Assembly: GCF_031179985.1 (NCBI RefSeq)
Contig: NZ_JAPSHJ010000006.1
Coordinates: 55,845 to 119,844, forward strand
DNA: 64,000 nt
From: Arthrobacter sp.
GTDB lineage: Bacteria; Actinomycetota; Actinomycetes; Actinomycetales; Micrococcaceae
Direction of reading: 5' to 3'
Below are positions 50,716-59,936 of the stretch, one piece after another (position 1 is the first letter of the stretch; every line of letters starts with the position of its first letter). Below the pieces are notes generated by a model that worked only from the letters and a program-made list of their open reading frames with translations, did no database searches and was not told where the DNA came from. A program made the position numbers and the translations under genes.

Positions 50716-51474
50716 ATGGCAACCCGACGTCCCAAGGTTCCCAGGATCACCACTGCGGCCCCCACAGCGGAAGGGACCGACGGCGGCGATGTCATACAGG
50801 CGAATTTCGGTTCTACTGCGTCAGGGACGAAGCCTGGTTCGGCAAGCCCGGGAGTGCAGTCAGACGAGCGTCAGAAGCCTGCTGCCAAAGCCACCAGCGA
50901 TAGATCGGTAACGGCCAGCGCCGCAGCTGACAAATCCGGCACCCCCAAGAGCGGCACTGATAAATTCTCCGCCATCCAGGCGAAAGGGGACGCGCGCAGC
51001 CGCGGCGGGAGTTCGCGATACAGCCTGAAGGGACCCCAGCCACACCGGCCGGCCGAGCAGGATGCCGACGACTCCGTGGATCCCGTTCCCGCGCGGGCGT
51101 TTTCCGGCCGGTTCCTGGCGCTGGCAGTGGTCATGATCGCCATCACCGTGATGCTGGCCCCAACAGTGAAGATCTGGTTTGAAAAGTCAGCCGAAATATC
51201 GGCCCTGGAAGCAGACATCGCCGCACGTAAGGCAGAGCAAAACAGCCTCAAACAGCAGGTGTCCCGCTGGCAGGATCCCAACTATGTCAAACAGCAGGCC
51301 CGGGACCGCATTAACATGGTTATGCCGGGTGAGACGGGCTACTGGGTTTTTGGCAGCGATGAGCCTGCCGGAACGAGCAGTGGCCAGGCCGGTGCAGGAT
51401 CAGCAGAAGAGCCCGCCAACCTGCCATGGGTGGATGCCCTTTGGGAGTCCATCCGGCGGTCGGCAACAGACTAG
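50716..51474 (+). CDS. Septum formation initiator family protein (FtsB/DivIC)
   Basis: Single TM plus coiled coil (IAARKAEQNSLKQQVSRWQDPNYVKQQARDRINMVMPGETGY), downstream of eno. Confidence 0.92.
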   Translation: MATRRPKVPRITTAAPTAEGTDGGDVIQANFGSTASGTKPGSASPGVQSDERQKPAAKATSDRSVTASAAADKSGTPKSGTDKFSAIQAKGDARSRGGSSRYSLKGPQPHRPAEQDADDSVDPVPARAFSGRFLALAVVMIAITVMLAPTVKIWFEKSAEISALEADIAARKAEQNSLKQQVSRWQDPNYVKQQARDRINMVMPGETGYWVFGSDEPAGTSSGQAGAGSAEEPANLPWVDALWESIRRSATD

Positions 51475-51551
51475 AAGCAGAACCGCCATTGGAGTGTTCC
51501 TGGGACATTCCCCGCCGGGAAGGAAAGCGGCAGCCCGGTGGAAGTGAGCGC

Positions 51552-52250
51552 GTGGAATTGAATGCAATGGAACGGAACGCAGTGGAAACGAATGCAGCGG
51601 CCTCGCCAGAGGAACTCCGCCAGCCGTCAGAAAAGGACCTTGACGTCCTCAGCCGCCAGCTTGGCCGGCCGGTACGGGACGTTGTCGAGATCCCCGCGCG
51701 CTGCGTGTGCGGCAACCCCCTCGTAGCGGCCACCGCACCCCGGCTCAGCAACGGAACTCCGTTTCCCACCACGTTCTACCTCACACATCCGGTGATCACC
51801 GCCGCGGTATCCAGGCTCGAGGCCGCCGGCTTGATGAACACCATGAACGAACGGCTCGCAGAGGACAGCCTCCTCGCAGAGCGGTACCAGTCAGCCCATG
51901 AGGCGTACCTGCGCTCCCGGAACGAGATCGGCGCACGCTGCGGAATCGGCCCGGTACCGGAGATCGACGGCGTTTCAGCAGGCGGCATGCCCACCCGCGT
52001 CAAATGCCTCCATGTCCTGGTGGGCCACTCCCTGGCCGCAGGCCACGGTGTGAATCCGCTCGGTGACGAAGCCCTGGCCGCCATCGCCGAATGGTGGACG
52101 GCCGACCGTTGCTACTGCCAAGGAGCCTGGGATACGGCCGGCGAGACGCCCTCACGCGAACTGAGCCGTCACGGCCCGCAGGGCTTGCCTGACATCGTGG
52201 GCCGCCCCGCCCCTGTACGCGGCCCGGCCGCACAAAAGGATCTCCCATGA
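51552..52250 (+). CDS. DUF501 domain-containing protein
   Basis: LGRPVRDVVEIPARCVCGNPLVAATAPRLSNGTPFPTTFYLTHP. Located between FtsB-like and Ppx/GppA genes. Confidence 0.88.
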   Translation: MELNAMERNAVETNAAASPEELRQPSEKDLDVLSRQLGRPVRDVVEIPARCVCGNPLVAATAPRLSNGTPFPTTFYLTHPVITAAVSRLEAAGLMNTMNERLAEDSLLAERYQSAHEAYLRSRNEIGARCGIGPVPEIDGVSAGGMPTRVKCLHVLVGHSLAAGHGVNPLGDEALAAIAEWWTADRCYCQGAWDTAGETPSRELSRHGPQGLPDIVGRPAPVRGPAAQKDLP

Positions 52251-53194
52251 CCCGTGTAGCGGCCGTTGACTGCGGTACCAATTCAATCCGCCTTCTGATC
52301 GCTGACGCCGCACGCCGGGACGGCACGTTCGCCCTGAACGATGTGGTGCGGGAAATGCGGGTGGTGCGGCTTGGCCAAGGGGTTGATGCCACAGGGGAGT
52401 TGGCTCAGGAAGCGCTTGACCGGACCTTCGCTGCGGCGGCCGACTACGCGTCGATGATCCGGGACCAGGGGGCCAGCCGTGTCAGATTCGTGGCTACGTC
52501 CGCTACCAGGGATGCTGCGAACCGGCAGGTCTTCGTGGACGGTATCCGCGAGCTTCTTGGCGTCGAGCCGGAAGTAATCTCAGGAGATGAGGAGGCGGCG
52601 CTGTCCTTTGCCGGCGCCAGCAGCGTACTGCCCTCCCGGGGCCAGGATCCTGTTTTGGTGGTGGACCTCGGGGGCGGCAGCACGGAGTTTGTGCTCGGCG
52701 ATGCCTCCGGGGTGATTGCTGCGAAGTCAGTGGATATCGGCTGTGTCAGGATGACGGAACGACACCTGCTCACCGACCCGCCAACAGCCGAAGAAATCGC
52801 GGCGGCAGAAGCCGACGTCGACGCCGCCATCAGCCAAGCGGCCCTGATCGTTCCCCTCGAACGGACATCCGCCGTCGTCGGCGTTGCCGGCTCTATCACC
52901 ACCATCACCGCGCATGCATTGCGGTTGCCCGCGTACTCACCGGACGCCATCCATGGCACTGAACTGAGCATCACGGTCATCCGGGAGGCTGCGAGCGACC
53001 TGCTGCGAATGACCCGAGCGGAAAGGGCGGCCCTGCCGTACATGCACCCGGGCCGGGTTGACGTTATCGGGGCCGGTGCCCTGGTGTGGCGCCGCGTCCT
53101 GGAACGGATGGCGGAGGTCACCGATGGGCGGATCAGCACGGCCGTCAGCAGCGAACACGATATTCTCGACGGAATTGCCCTCAGTGTCCTCTAG
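52247..53194 (+). CDS. Exopolyphosphatase / Ppx-GppA phosphatase
   Basis: AAVDCGTNSIRLLIAD; VVDLGGGSTEFVLG. Confidence 0.94.
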   Translation: MTRVAAVDCGTNSIRLLIADAARRDGTFALNDVVREMRVVRLGQGVDATGELAQEALDRTFAAAADYASMIRDQGASRVRFVATSATRDAANRQVFVDGIRELLGVEPEVISGDEEAALSFAGASSVLPSRGQDPVLVVDLGGGSTEFVLGDASGVIAAKSVDIGCVRMTERHLLTDPPTAEEIAAAEADVDAAISQAALIVPLERTSAVVGVAGSITTITAHALRLPAYSPDAIHGTELSITVIREAASDLLRMTRAERAALPYMHPGRVDVIGAGALVWRRVLERMAEVTDGRISTAVSSEHDILDGIALSVL

Positions 53195-53280
53195 ATCAAG
53201 CTATCCACGCCACGCCCGCCCCTGACCGGGAGCATCTGAAGACCGCCCGTGCCGCCTGACGTACAGCCGATTGGACCAGA

Positions 53281-54672
53281 ATGACCAGAGCAACAGCCCG
53301 GTACCGCCGGACGGCCTCCGCACTCATGGCTGTGGCCCTCGCTGGCGGCAGCTTGACCACGGCCCTGATTGCGGCGCCGGCGGCGCATGCCGATGCGTGG
53401 CGGGACAAGCAGTACTGGCTGGCCGAATCCGGTATCACCAAAGCCTGGGAGGTTTCCAAGGGAGCCAACGTGAAGGTAGCCGTGATCGACAGCGGTGTGG
53501 ACGCCGATCACCCGGACCTCAAGGGGGTCGTTTCGGGTGGCTCTGATGCCTCCGGCGCAGGCAGCCCGGATGGACGTAAGAGCATCGGAGCGAAGCCGGA
53601 GCACGGGACGCTGGTCGCCACGATGCTGGCAGGCCGAGGCCACCAGCCCAAGGGTTCCACCGCTAAGCCAACCAGCGGACCGGAAGCGGCAACCGGCCCT
53701 GACGGGATTATGGGCGTCGCTCCCGAAGCCCAGATTCTTTCAGTCTCCACGTGGCTCGGTTCGACAAACCCGGGTGGCAGGACCGATCAGGAACAGATTC
53801 CGGACGCCGTCCGCTGGGCCGTGGACAACGGGGCACAGGTTATCAACATCTCGCTTGGCAGCACCTCACCCCAGTGGCCCCAGAGCTGGGACGCGGCCTT
53901 CCTCTATGCGGAGCAAAAGGACGTTGTCATTGTGGCAGCGGCCGGAAACCGCGTGGGAGGAAATGTCCAGGTCGGAGCACCTGCCACCATTCCAGGGGTG
54001 CTCACGGTAGCCGGATTGGACCGCAAGGGCGTGGCCAGTGTCGATTCGTCATCGCAGGGCATCAGCATCGGCGTGGCTGCTCCCGCCGAAGACCTGCTCG
54101 GTGGCATGCCGGGCGGTGGCTACGCGGAATGGGCTGGAACATCCGGGGCGACGCCGATTGTTGCCGGTGTTGCCGCGCTGATCCGTTCCAAGTGGCCTGA
54201 GATGAGCGCGAAGCAGGTTATCAACCGCATCGTCACCACAGCCAACGACGCAGGTGTCCCGGGCAAGGATCCCATCTATGGCTTCGGAGTCCTGAACGCT
54301 GAGGCGGCGCTGAAAGCCAACGTGCCGGAGGCCGCGGTTAATCCGTTGGGCACCATTTCGGACTGGATCCGTGTACACCGAAGGGGAGGAGAGGCGCCTG
54401 CTGCCCCTGTTCCGAGTGAGAGCCCCACGAGTGCTGCTCCCACGCTTCCCGAAGCCACGGTGCCTGCCGCAACGGCGCCTTCTTCGGGGGAAGGCGTCCT
54501 TCCCGCTCTGGTAGTCGTGGGCTTCGGGCTGCTGTTCCTTGCCATCATCGGCGCCGGGACGCTCCAGTTCCTGCGGGCCTACAGGAATCCCGTTAAGGCG
54601 CCGGAAGAGCCCGATACAGGAGTCCTTGAAGCTGTTCCATCCAGTCAGCGGACAAGCGCCGGACCTAGTTAG
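53281..54672 (+). CDS. S8 subtilisin-like serine protease, mycosin-like, membrane-anchored
   Basis: Signal peptide; catalytic AVIDSGVDADHPDL, HGTLVA, GTSGATPIVAGVAALI; C-terminal Pro-rich linker plus TM. Confidence 0.9.
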   Translation: MTRATARYRRTASALMAVALAGGSLTTALIAAPAAHADAWRDKQYWLAESGITKAWEVSKGANVKVAVIDSGVDADHPDLKGVVSGGSDASGAGSPDGRKSIGAKPEHGTLVATMLAGRGHQPKGSTAKPTSGPEAATGPDGIMGVAPEAQILSVSTWLGSTNPGGRTDQEQIPDAVRWAVDNGAQVINISLGSTSPQWPQSWDAAFLYAEQKDVVIVAAAGNRVGGNVQVGAPATIPGVLTVAGLDRKGVASVDSSSQGISIGVAAPAEDLLGGMPGGGYAEWAGTSGATPIVAGVAALIRSKWPEMSAKQVINRIVTTANDAGVPGKDPIYGFGVLNAEAALKANVPEAAVNPLGTISDWIRVHRRGGEAPAAPVPSESPTSAAPTLPEATVPAATAPSSGEGVLPALVVVGFGLLFLAIIGAGTLQFLRAYRNPVKAPEEPDTGVLEAVPSSQRTSAGPS

Positions 54673-54706
54673 TGAAGATTTTCACAAACTACTGTATTCT
54701 TGAAAC

Positions 54707-56170
54707 ATGGCATCCTCCCCACAGCTCCAGGACCGTCCCAGGGTACTCGTCGTCGGCGGCGGGTACGTCGGCCTGTACGTAGCCCTCAAACTGCAGAAGA
54801 AGATCGCGAATGCCGGTGGCATCGTCACCCTCGTTGATCCGCTGCCTTACATGACCTACCAGCCGTTCCTGCCTGAGGTTGCCGGCGGAAACATCGAGGC
54901 ACGCCATGCCGTTGTTTCCCACCGCCAGCACCTCAAGCAGACCGAGCTGATCCAGGGCCGTGTCGTTTCCATCGACCACGCCAACCGGACGGCCGTTGTG
55001 GCACCGGCAGATGGCGGCGCCAACTTTGAAGTTCCTTACTTCGACGTCGTAGTGGCGGCAGGTGCCATTACGCGCACCTTCCCCATCAAGGGACTCGCTG
55101 ACAAGGGGATCGGCCTCAAGACCATCGAGGAAGCTGTTGCGCTCCGCAACAAGGTTCTCGAGCGGATCGAAGCCGCCTCCGTCATGACTGACCCTGCCGA
55201 ACGCGCACGGGCCCTCACTTTCGTGGTTGTGGGCGGTGGCTTCGCAGGCATTGAGTGCATCACTGAGATGGAAGACCTGGCCCGCGCAGCCGTCCGGAAC
55301 AACCCCCGCATCAGCCAGGACGAAGTACGCTTCGTGCTGGTGGAAGCCATGGGCCGCATCATGCCCGAGGTCACGGAAAAGCAGGCCGAGTGGGTAGTGG
55401 AGCACCTCCGCAGCCGCGGTATCGAAGTGCTGCTGAACACGTCCCTTGACAGCGCCGAGAGCGCCCTCAAGCTGATTAACCTTCCGGATAAGACGCACGC
55501 GCAGGAATTCGAAGCTGACACCCTCGTCTGGACTGCAGGTGTGCAGGCAAACCCGATGGTCCGCTCCACCGATTTCCCCTTGGATGAGCGCGGACGTGTC
55601 CGCACGCTGCCGGACCTTCGTATCGGCGGAGACGAAGGCATTGTCGAAAACGCTTGGGCCGCCGGCGATGTCGCAGCAGTCCCTGACCTCTCCGGCGGGG
55701 GAGTGGGCGGCTTCTGCGTGCCCAACGCACAGCACGCGCTGCGCCAGGCCAAACGGCTTGCCAAGAACCTGTGGGCTTCCCGGTGGGAGAAGCCGCTTAA
55801 GGATTACAAGCACAAGAACCTGGGCGCTGTCGCTGGTTTCGGCGAATGGAAGGGCGTTGCCAACATCAATCTGATCGGCAGCATCGGCCTCAAGGGCGGA
55901 CTCGCCTGGCTGGCGCACCGCGGCTACCACGGAATGGCGATGCCCACCTTTGAGCGCAAGTTCCGGGTCATCCTCAACTGGATTGTCGCCTTCTTTGTTG
56001 GCCGCGACACCACTCAACTGATCGACCTCGACAACCCGCGCAGGGCCTTCGTTGCGGCTGCCACGCCGGCACCGAAGCCGGCCGCTGCCATCCAGCCGGA
56101 GATTCCCGCCGGCAAGCAGGGATCTCCAGCGGCCAAGGCCAAGGAATCAGTTTCAGCGGACAGCAAGTAA
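54707..56170 (+). CDS. ndh: NAD(P)/FAD-dependent oxidoreductase, type II NADH dehydrogenase
   Basis: RVLVVGGGYVGLYVALKLQKK; TFVVVGGGFAGIECITEME. Confidence 0.9.
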   Translation: MASSPQLQDRPRVLVVGGGYVGLYVALKLQKKIANAGGIVTLVDPLPYMTYQPFLPEVAGGNIEARHAVVSHRQHLKQTELIQGRVVSIDHANRTAVVAPADGGANFEVPYFDVVVAAGAITRTFPIKGLADKGIGLKTIEEAVALRNKVLERIEAASVMTDPAERARALTFVVVGGGFAGIECITEMEDLARAAVRNNPRISQDEVRFVLVEAMGRIMPEVTEKQAEWVVEHLRSRGIEVLLNTSLDSAESALKLINLPDKTHAQEFEADTLVWTAGVQANPMVRSTDFPLDERGRVRTLPDLRIGGDEGIVENAWAAGDVAAVPDLSGGGVGGFCVPNAQHALRQAKRLAKNLWASRWEKPLKDYKHKNLGAVAGFGEWKGVANINLIGSIGLKGGLAWLAHRGYHGMAMPTFERKFRVILNWIVAFFVGRDTTQLIDLDNPRRAFVAAATPAPKPAAAIQPEIPAGKQGSPAAKAKESVSADSK

Positions 56171-56198
56171 CTGCACTGACACACACTGTGTAAACGCC

Positions 56199-56236
56199 CG
56201 ACGGCGGCCGTCCCCTCCGGGGGATGGCCGCCGTCG
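56199..56236. terminator. Terminator hairpin after ndh
   Basis: CGACGGCGGCC...GGCCGCCGTCG with inner GTCCCC/GGGGAT pairing. Confidence 0.65.
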
Positions 56237-56305
56237 TGGTTAACGCGGCCCGACACTGCGGTTTCAGCTGGCTTGTCAGGAAGGCGGTTTACGTAGACTG
56301 GCCCC

Positions 56306-57250
56306 ATGACAGGCGAAAAAGACCTCCAGGCACTTCTGGCCACGATGCAGCCCGTTCTGCGGCAGGGCGACTACGTGTACGCTCTCTGGCCGCACGGTAA
56401 GCCACTGGGAGGCGGAATTGAAGCAGCTGTCCGGGAAGCCGAAGGCCTCACGGTAGTACTGCAGCGGAGTGAGGCCGACGGGCTGGGACTGAAGTACGAC
56501 TTCGTGGCATCCTGGATCACCCTCCAGGTGCACTCGGCCCTCGAAGCGGTGGGCCTTACAGCGGCGGTGAGCGCGGCCCTGACAGCAGCCAGGATCAGCT
56601 GCAACGTACTCGCTGGCTTCCACCACGATCATCTCCTGGTCCCTGTGGCCGATGCACCCCGAGCCATGGCAGTGCTGGCCGAGCTGGCGGCTGAGAACGC
56701 CCACGTTCCGGCGCCCCGGCTGCTGTTGCGCGATGAGCAGCCAGAGGACCGGGACGTGCTCCTGGAGCTCACTGCTGCGGCCTTCGCGATATCACCGGCT
56801 ACGGGCATGCCGGTTGAAGGCGAGCCAATCGAGGTGGAGGTGCTGCGCCAGCTTTTCGATTGTGATGAATACCTGCCGCAGTTCAGCATCGTTGCCGAAC
56901 TCGACGGCGAAATCGTGGGCCACGTTATCAGCACCCGAGGTTGGGTTAATGACCTGGAGCTGCTGGGACTGGGTCCCATAGGAGTGGTACCCAAGCTGCA
57001 GCGGCATGGCATAGGCTCGGCGCTGATCCACGAGACTGTGGTCCGCGCCAATGCAGCGGGGGAATGGGGCATCGCACTGCTGGGAAGCCCCGTTTACTAC
57101 GAGCGTTTCGGGTTTGTCCCATCAACCTCCCTGGGCATTGAACCGCCCAGCCCCGAGTGGGGTGACTACTTCCAGTTGCTGCCCCTGGCGGTCTGGCCCG
57201 GTGGCATCCATGGGACATTCCGGTACGCCGGGCCACTGGCACGCCTTTGA
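56306..57250 (+). CDS. ACT-like domain fused to GNAT N-acetyltransferase
   Basis: N-terminal about 130 aa ACT-like (FVASWITLQVHSALEAVGLTAAVSAALTAARISCNVLAGFHHDHLLVPVADAPRAMAVL); C-terminal GNAT (LGPIGVVPKLQRHGIGSALI). Confidence 0.8.
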   Translation: MTGEKDLQALLATMQPVLRQGDYVYALWPHGKPLGGGIEAAVREAEGLTVVLQRSEADGLGLKYDFVASWITLQVHSALEAVGLTAAVSAALTAARISCNVLAGFHHDHLLVPVADAPRAMAVLAELAAENAHVPAPRLLLRDEQPEDRDVLLELTAAAFAISPATGMPVEGEPIEVEVLRQLFDCDEYLPQFSIVAELDGEIVGHVISTRGWVNDLELLGLGPIGVVPKLQRHGIGSALIHETVVRANAAGEWGIALLGSPVYYERFGFVPSTSLGIEPPSPEWGDYFQLLPLAVWPGGIHGTFRYAGPLARL

Positions 57251-57270
57251 CGGGATACCATTGACCGGGC

Positions 57271-57344
57271 GCCCCAGTAGCCCAATTGGCAGAGGCAGCG
57301 GACTTAAAATCCGCGTGTTGTGGGTTCGAGTCCCACCTGGGGCA
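57271..57344 (+). tRNA. tRNA-Leu (anticodon UAA), short variable loop, no encoded CCA
   Basis: Acceptor GCCCCAG/CTGGGGC; anticodon stem GCGGA-CTTAAAA-TCCGC; variable GTGTT; T-arm GTGGG-TTCGAGT-CCCAC; discriminator A. Confidence 0.88.
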
Positions 57345-57589
57345 CTTCACTGCAACGGCTTGGTTCTCCAAGGCCGGTGCAGCTCTTGCGTTCCCTTTTG
57401 AGCGCCCCGCTGTCCCTCACCTTGGCTCGTCATGCCCGTTAGGTGTCCCATAGGCAACGAGTGTTATAAGGATGTGACCGTAGTCACTTATCTTCAGGCC
57501 TAAATTGCACTAGCTTGAAAGTTAAACCCAGGAACACCTGGTAATTCGCATCAAAGGCCGTTCGCACCTTTCGATCGAGGAGATTCTAA

Positions 57590-58939
57590 ATGATTGCAAT
57601 TCCCCAGGCAGCGCCGCGGGTTGCTAAGCTCACAGCGCTTAGCTTCGGTGTCGCTCTTCTGGCTACGGCTTGTGGCGGTTCACCAACCCCCGGGTCGACA
57701 GAAACCACCACGGCACCGTCCGCAGGGATCGCGTGCCCCGCTGGAGCAGGAGGCGGCACCACCACCCCGCCTGCGGCAACAGCCGGTTCCGTCCCTCAGT
57801 CAACCACCACCACCGATACACCCTTGAAGATCGGCTCGCTCCTGCCGACGACGGGCAACCTGGCCTTCCTTGGCCCACCCGAGATTGCCGGTGTTAACCT
57901 CGGCATCCAGGAAGTCAATGCTGCCGGCGGTGTCCTTGGTAAGCCTGTAGAAGTTATCCACCGCGACTCCGGTGACACCAAGACGGACATTGCCACGCAG
58001 TCCACTTCTGCTCTGCTCGGCCAGGGAGTCAGCGCTATTGTCGGCGCAGCCTCATCGTCCGTCTCCAAGACGGTTATCAACCAGATCACCGGCGCGGGAG
58101 TCATCCACTTCTCGCCGGCGAACACTTCGCCCGACTTCACCACGTGGGACGACAAGGGCCTCTACTGGCGTACTGCGCCTTCTGACGTCCTGCAGGGTAA
58201 GGTCCTCGGAAACTACATGGCCACCTGTGGTGCCCAGACCGTGGGCATGATCGTCCTGAACGATGCCTATGGAACCGGCCTGCAGAAGAACGTCAAGGAA
58301 GCCTTCGAGGCAGCCGGCGGCAAGGTTGTTGCCGAAGAGCTGTACAACACGGGTGACTCCCAGTTCAGCAGCCAGGTTGACAAGGTCATCGCCGCGAAGC
58401 CGGATGCCATCGCCCTGATCACCTTCGACGAGGCAAAGAGCATCATTCCGCTTCTGACGGGCAAGGGTGTCAAGGCAAACCAGATGTTCCTTGTGGACGG
58501 CAACATGGCTGACTACAGCAAGGACCTGCAGCCGGGTACCTTGAAGGGCGCCCAGGGAACCATCCCTGGCACGTTCGCCAAGGACGACTTCAAGAAGAAG
58601 CTGCTGGCCATCGATCCGGGCCTGAAGGACTACAGCTACTCCGGAGAGTCCTACGACGCCGTGAACCTGATCGCATTGGCCTCGGAAGCGGCCAAGAGCA
58701 CCAACGGTGTGGAGATTGCCAAGCAGCTGAAGTCAGTCTCCGAAACCGGTGAAAAGTGCAGCGATTACGCTTCCTGCGTCACGTTGCTTCGCGACGGCAA
58801 GGATATCGACTACGACGGCCAGTCCGGCCCCGTAACGTTCTCCGACGCTGGTGACCCGACGGAAGCCTACATTGGCATCTACGAGTACCAGGACGACAAC
58901 AAGTACACACCGGTGAAGGAAGAATTCGGCAAGCTGTAA
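57590..58939 (+). CDS. Branched-chain amino acid ABC transporter substrate-binding protein (LivK-like)
   Basis: Lipoprotein signal (LLATACGG); PLKIGSLLPTTGNLAFLGPPEIAGVNLGIQEVNAAGG. Confidence 0.9.
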   Translation: MIAIPQAAPRVAKLTALSFGVALLATACGGSPTPGSTETTTAPSAGIACPAGAGGGTTTPPAATAGSVPQSTTTTDTPLKIGSLLPTTGNLAFLGPPEIAGVNLGIQEVNAAGGVLGKPVEVIHRDSGDTKTDIATQSTSALLGQGVSAIVGAASSSVSKTVINQITGAGVIHFSPANTSPDFTTWDDKGLYWRTAPSDVLQGKVLGNYMATCGAQTVGMIVLNDAYGTGLQKNVKEAFEAAGGKVVAEELYNTGDSQFSSQVDKVIAAKPDAIALITFDEAKSIIPLLTGKGVKANQMFLVDGNMADYSKDLQPGTLKGAQGTIPGTFAKDDFKKKLLAIDPGLKDYSYSGESYDAVNLIALASEAAKSTNGVEIAKQLKSVSETGEKCSDYASCVTLLRDGKDIDYDGQSGPVTFSDAGDPTEAYIGIYEYQDDNKYTPVKEEFGKL

Positions 58940-58963
58940 AGCCGGGCACTAACCGACACTACA

Positions 58964-59010
58964 GAAGGCCCCCGTCCCAGGCAGTTTACAAGCCTGGGAC
59001 GGGGGCCTTC
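58964..59010 (+). terminator. Strong terminator hairpin after LivK-like gene
   Basis: GAAGGCCCCCGTCCCAGGC-AGTTTACAA-GCCTGGGACGGGGGCCTTC, perfect 19-bp stem. Confidence 0.85.
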
Positions 59011-59092
59011 CTGTGTACCGGGGACGAGCCGCCCGGCAAAGTGACGTCAGGCCGCCGAACAGGGTAGGTCCCCGGCCGGCGGCAATGGCATA

Positions 59093-59138
59093 CAAGGCAG
59101 AGGGGCCGTCACCGGATGGTGACGGCCCCTCTGCCTTG
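59093..59138 (-). terminator. Strong hairpin downstream of livF-like gene
   Basis: CAAGGCAGAGGGGCCGTCACC-GGAT-GGTGACGGCCCCTCTGCCTTG, perfect 21-bp stem. Confidence 0.8.
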
Positions 59139-59162
59139 CGGTTTATCTGGTCAGATACTTCT

Positions 59163-59936
59163 TTACTCCACTGTGTCTGCCAAGGTCCCCAGGTAGAGCT
59201 GGATGACCTTGGGATCCTTCATGAGTTCGCGACCGGTACCCGTGTAGGCGTCCTTCCCTTGATCCAGGACATAGCCGCGGTCACAGATCTGCAGGCAGCG
59301 GCGTGCGTTCTGCTCCACCATGATTACCGAGACACCTGCCCGGTTGATCTCGTGGACCCGGAGGAACGTCTCGTCCTGTTTGACAGGTGAAAGGCCGGCA
59401 GAGGGCTCGTCCAGCAGCAGTACAGCCGGTTCCATCATGAGCGCGCGCCCCATGGCAACCATCTGGCGTTCACCACCGGAAAGGGAGCCTGCACGCTGGG
59501 CCCGCCGCTTGCCGAGTTCGGGAAAGAGGCTGGTGACGAACTCAAACCTCTTCGCGAAGTCTTTGGGCCGCTGGAACATGCCCATCTGCATGTTCTCCTC
59601 GATGGTGAGGGTGGCAAACACATTGTTGTTCTGCGGTACAAACCCGACACCTTGAGTGACGAGCTTGTTCGCCTTGAGCCCGGTGATGTCCTGTCCCCGC
59701 ACCACTACAGAGCCTGAGTGGACTTTGACGAGCCCGAACATGGCTTTCAACAGCGTGGACTTACCGGCGCCGTTGGGGCCGATGATGCCGATCAGCTCGC
59801 CCTTCCGTGCTTCAATGCTGCAGCCGTTAAGGATGTTTACGCCTGGAAGATAACCGGCCACAAGATCGGTGACTTTTACGACGACGTCATCTGTGGAGGC
59901 CATTTGAGGTGACGTGGCTGCGCTGGTTGCACTCAT
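59163..59936 (-). CDS. livF: Branched-chain amino acid ABC transporter ATP-binding protein
   Basis: [33 protein letters not shown]. Confidence 0.93.
   Translation of the reverse strand: MSATSAATSPQMASTDDVVVKVTDLVAGYLPGVNILNGCSIEARKGELIGIIGPNGAGKSTLLKAMFGLVKVHSGSVVVRGQDITGLKANKLVTQGVGFVPQNNNVFATLTIEENMQMGMFQRPKDFAKRFEFVTSLFPELGKRRAQRAGSLSGGERQMVAMGRALMMEPAVLLLDEPSAGLSPVKQDETFLRVHEINRAGVSVIMVEQNARRCLQICDRGYVLDQGKDAYTGTGRELMKDPKVIQLYLGTLADTVE

Noticed and set aside
54689-56017. 442-aa minus-strand ORF opposite ndh
   Set aside because: Antisense to a well-supported NDH-2 gene; low-complexity His/Asp/Gly composition typical of shadow frames.
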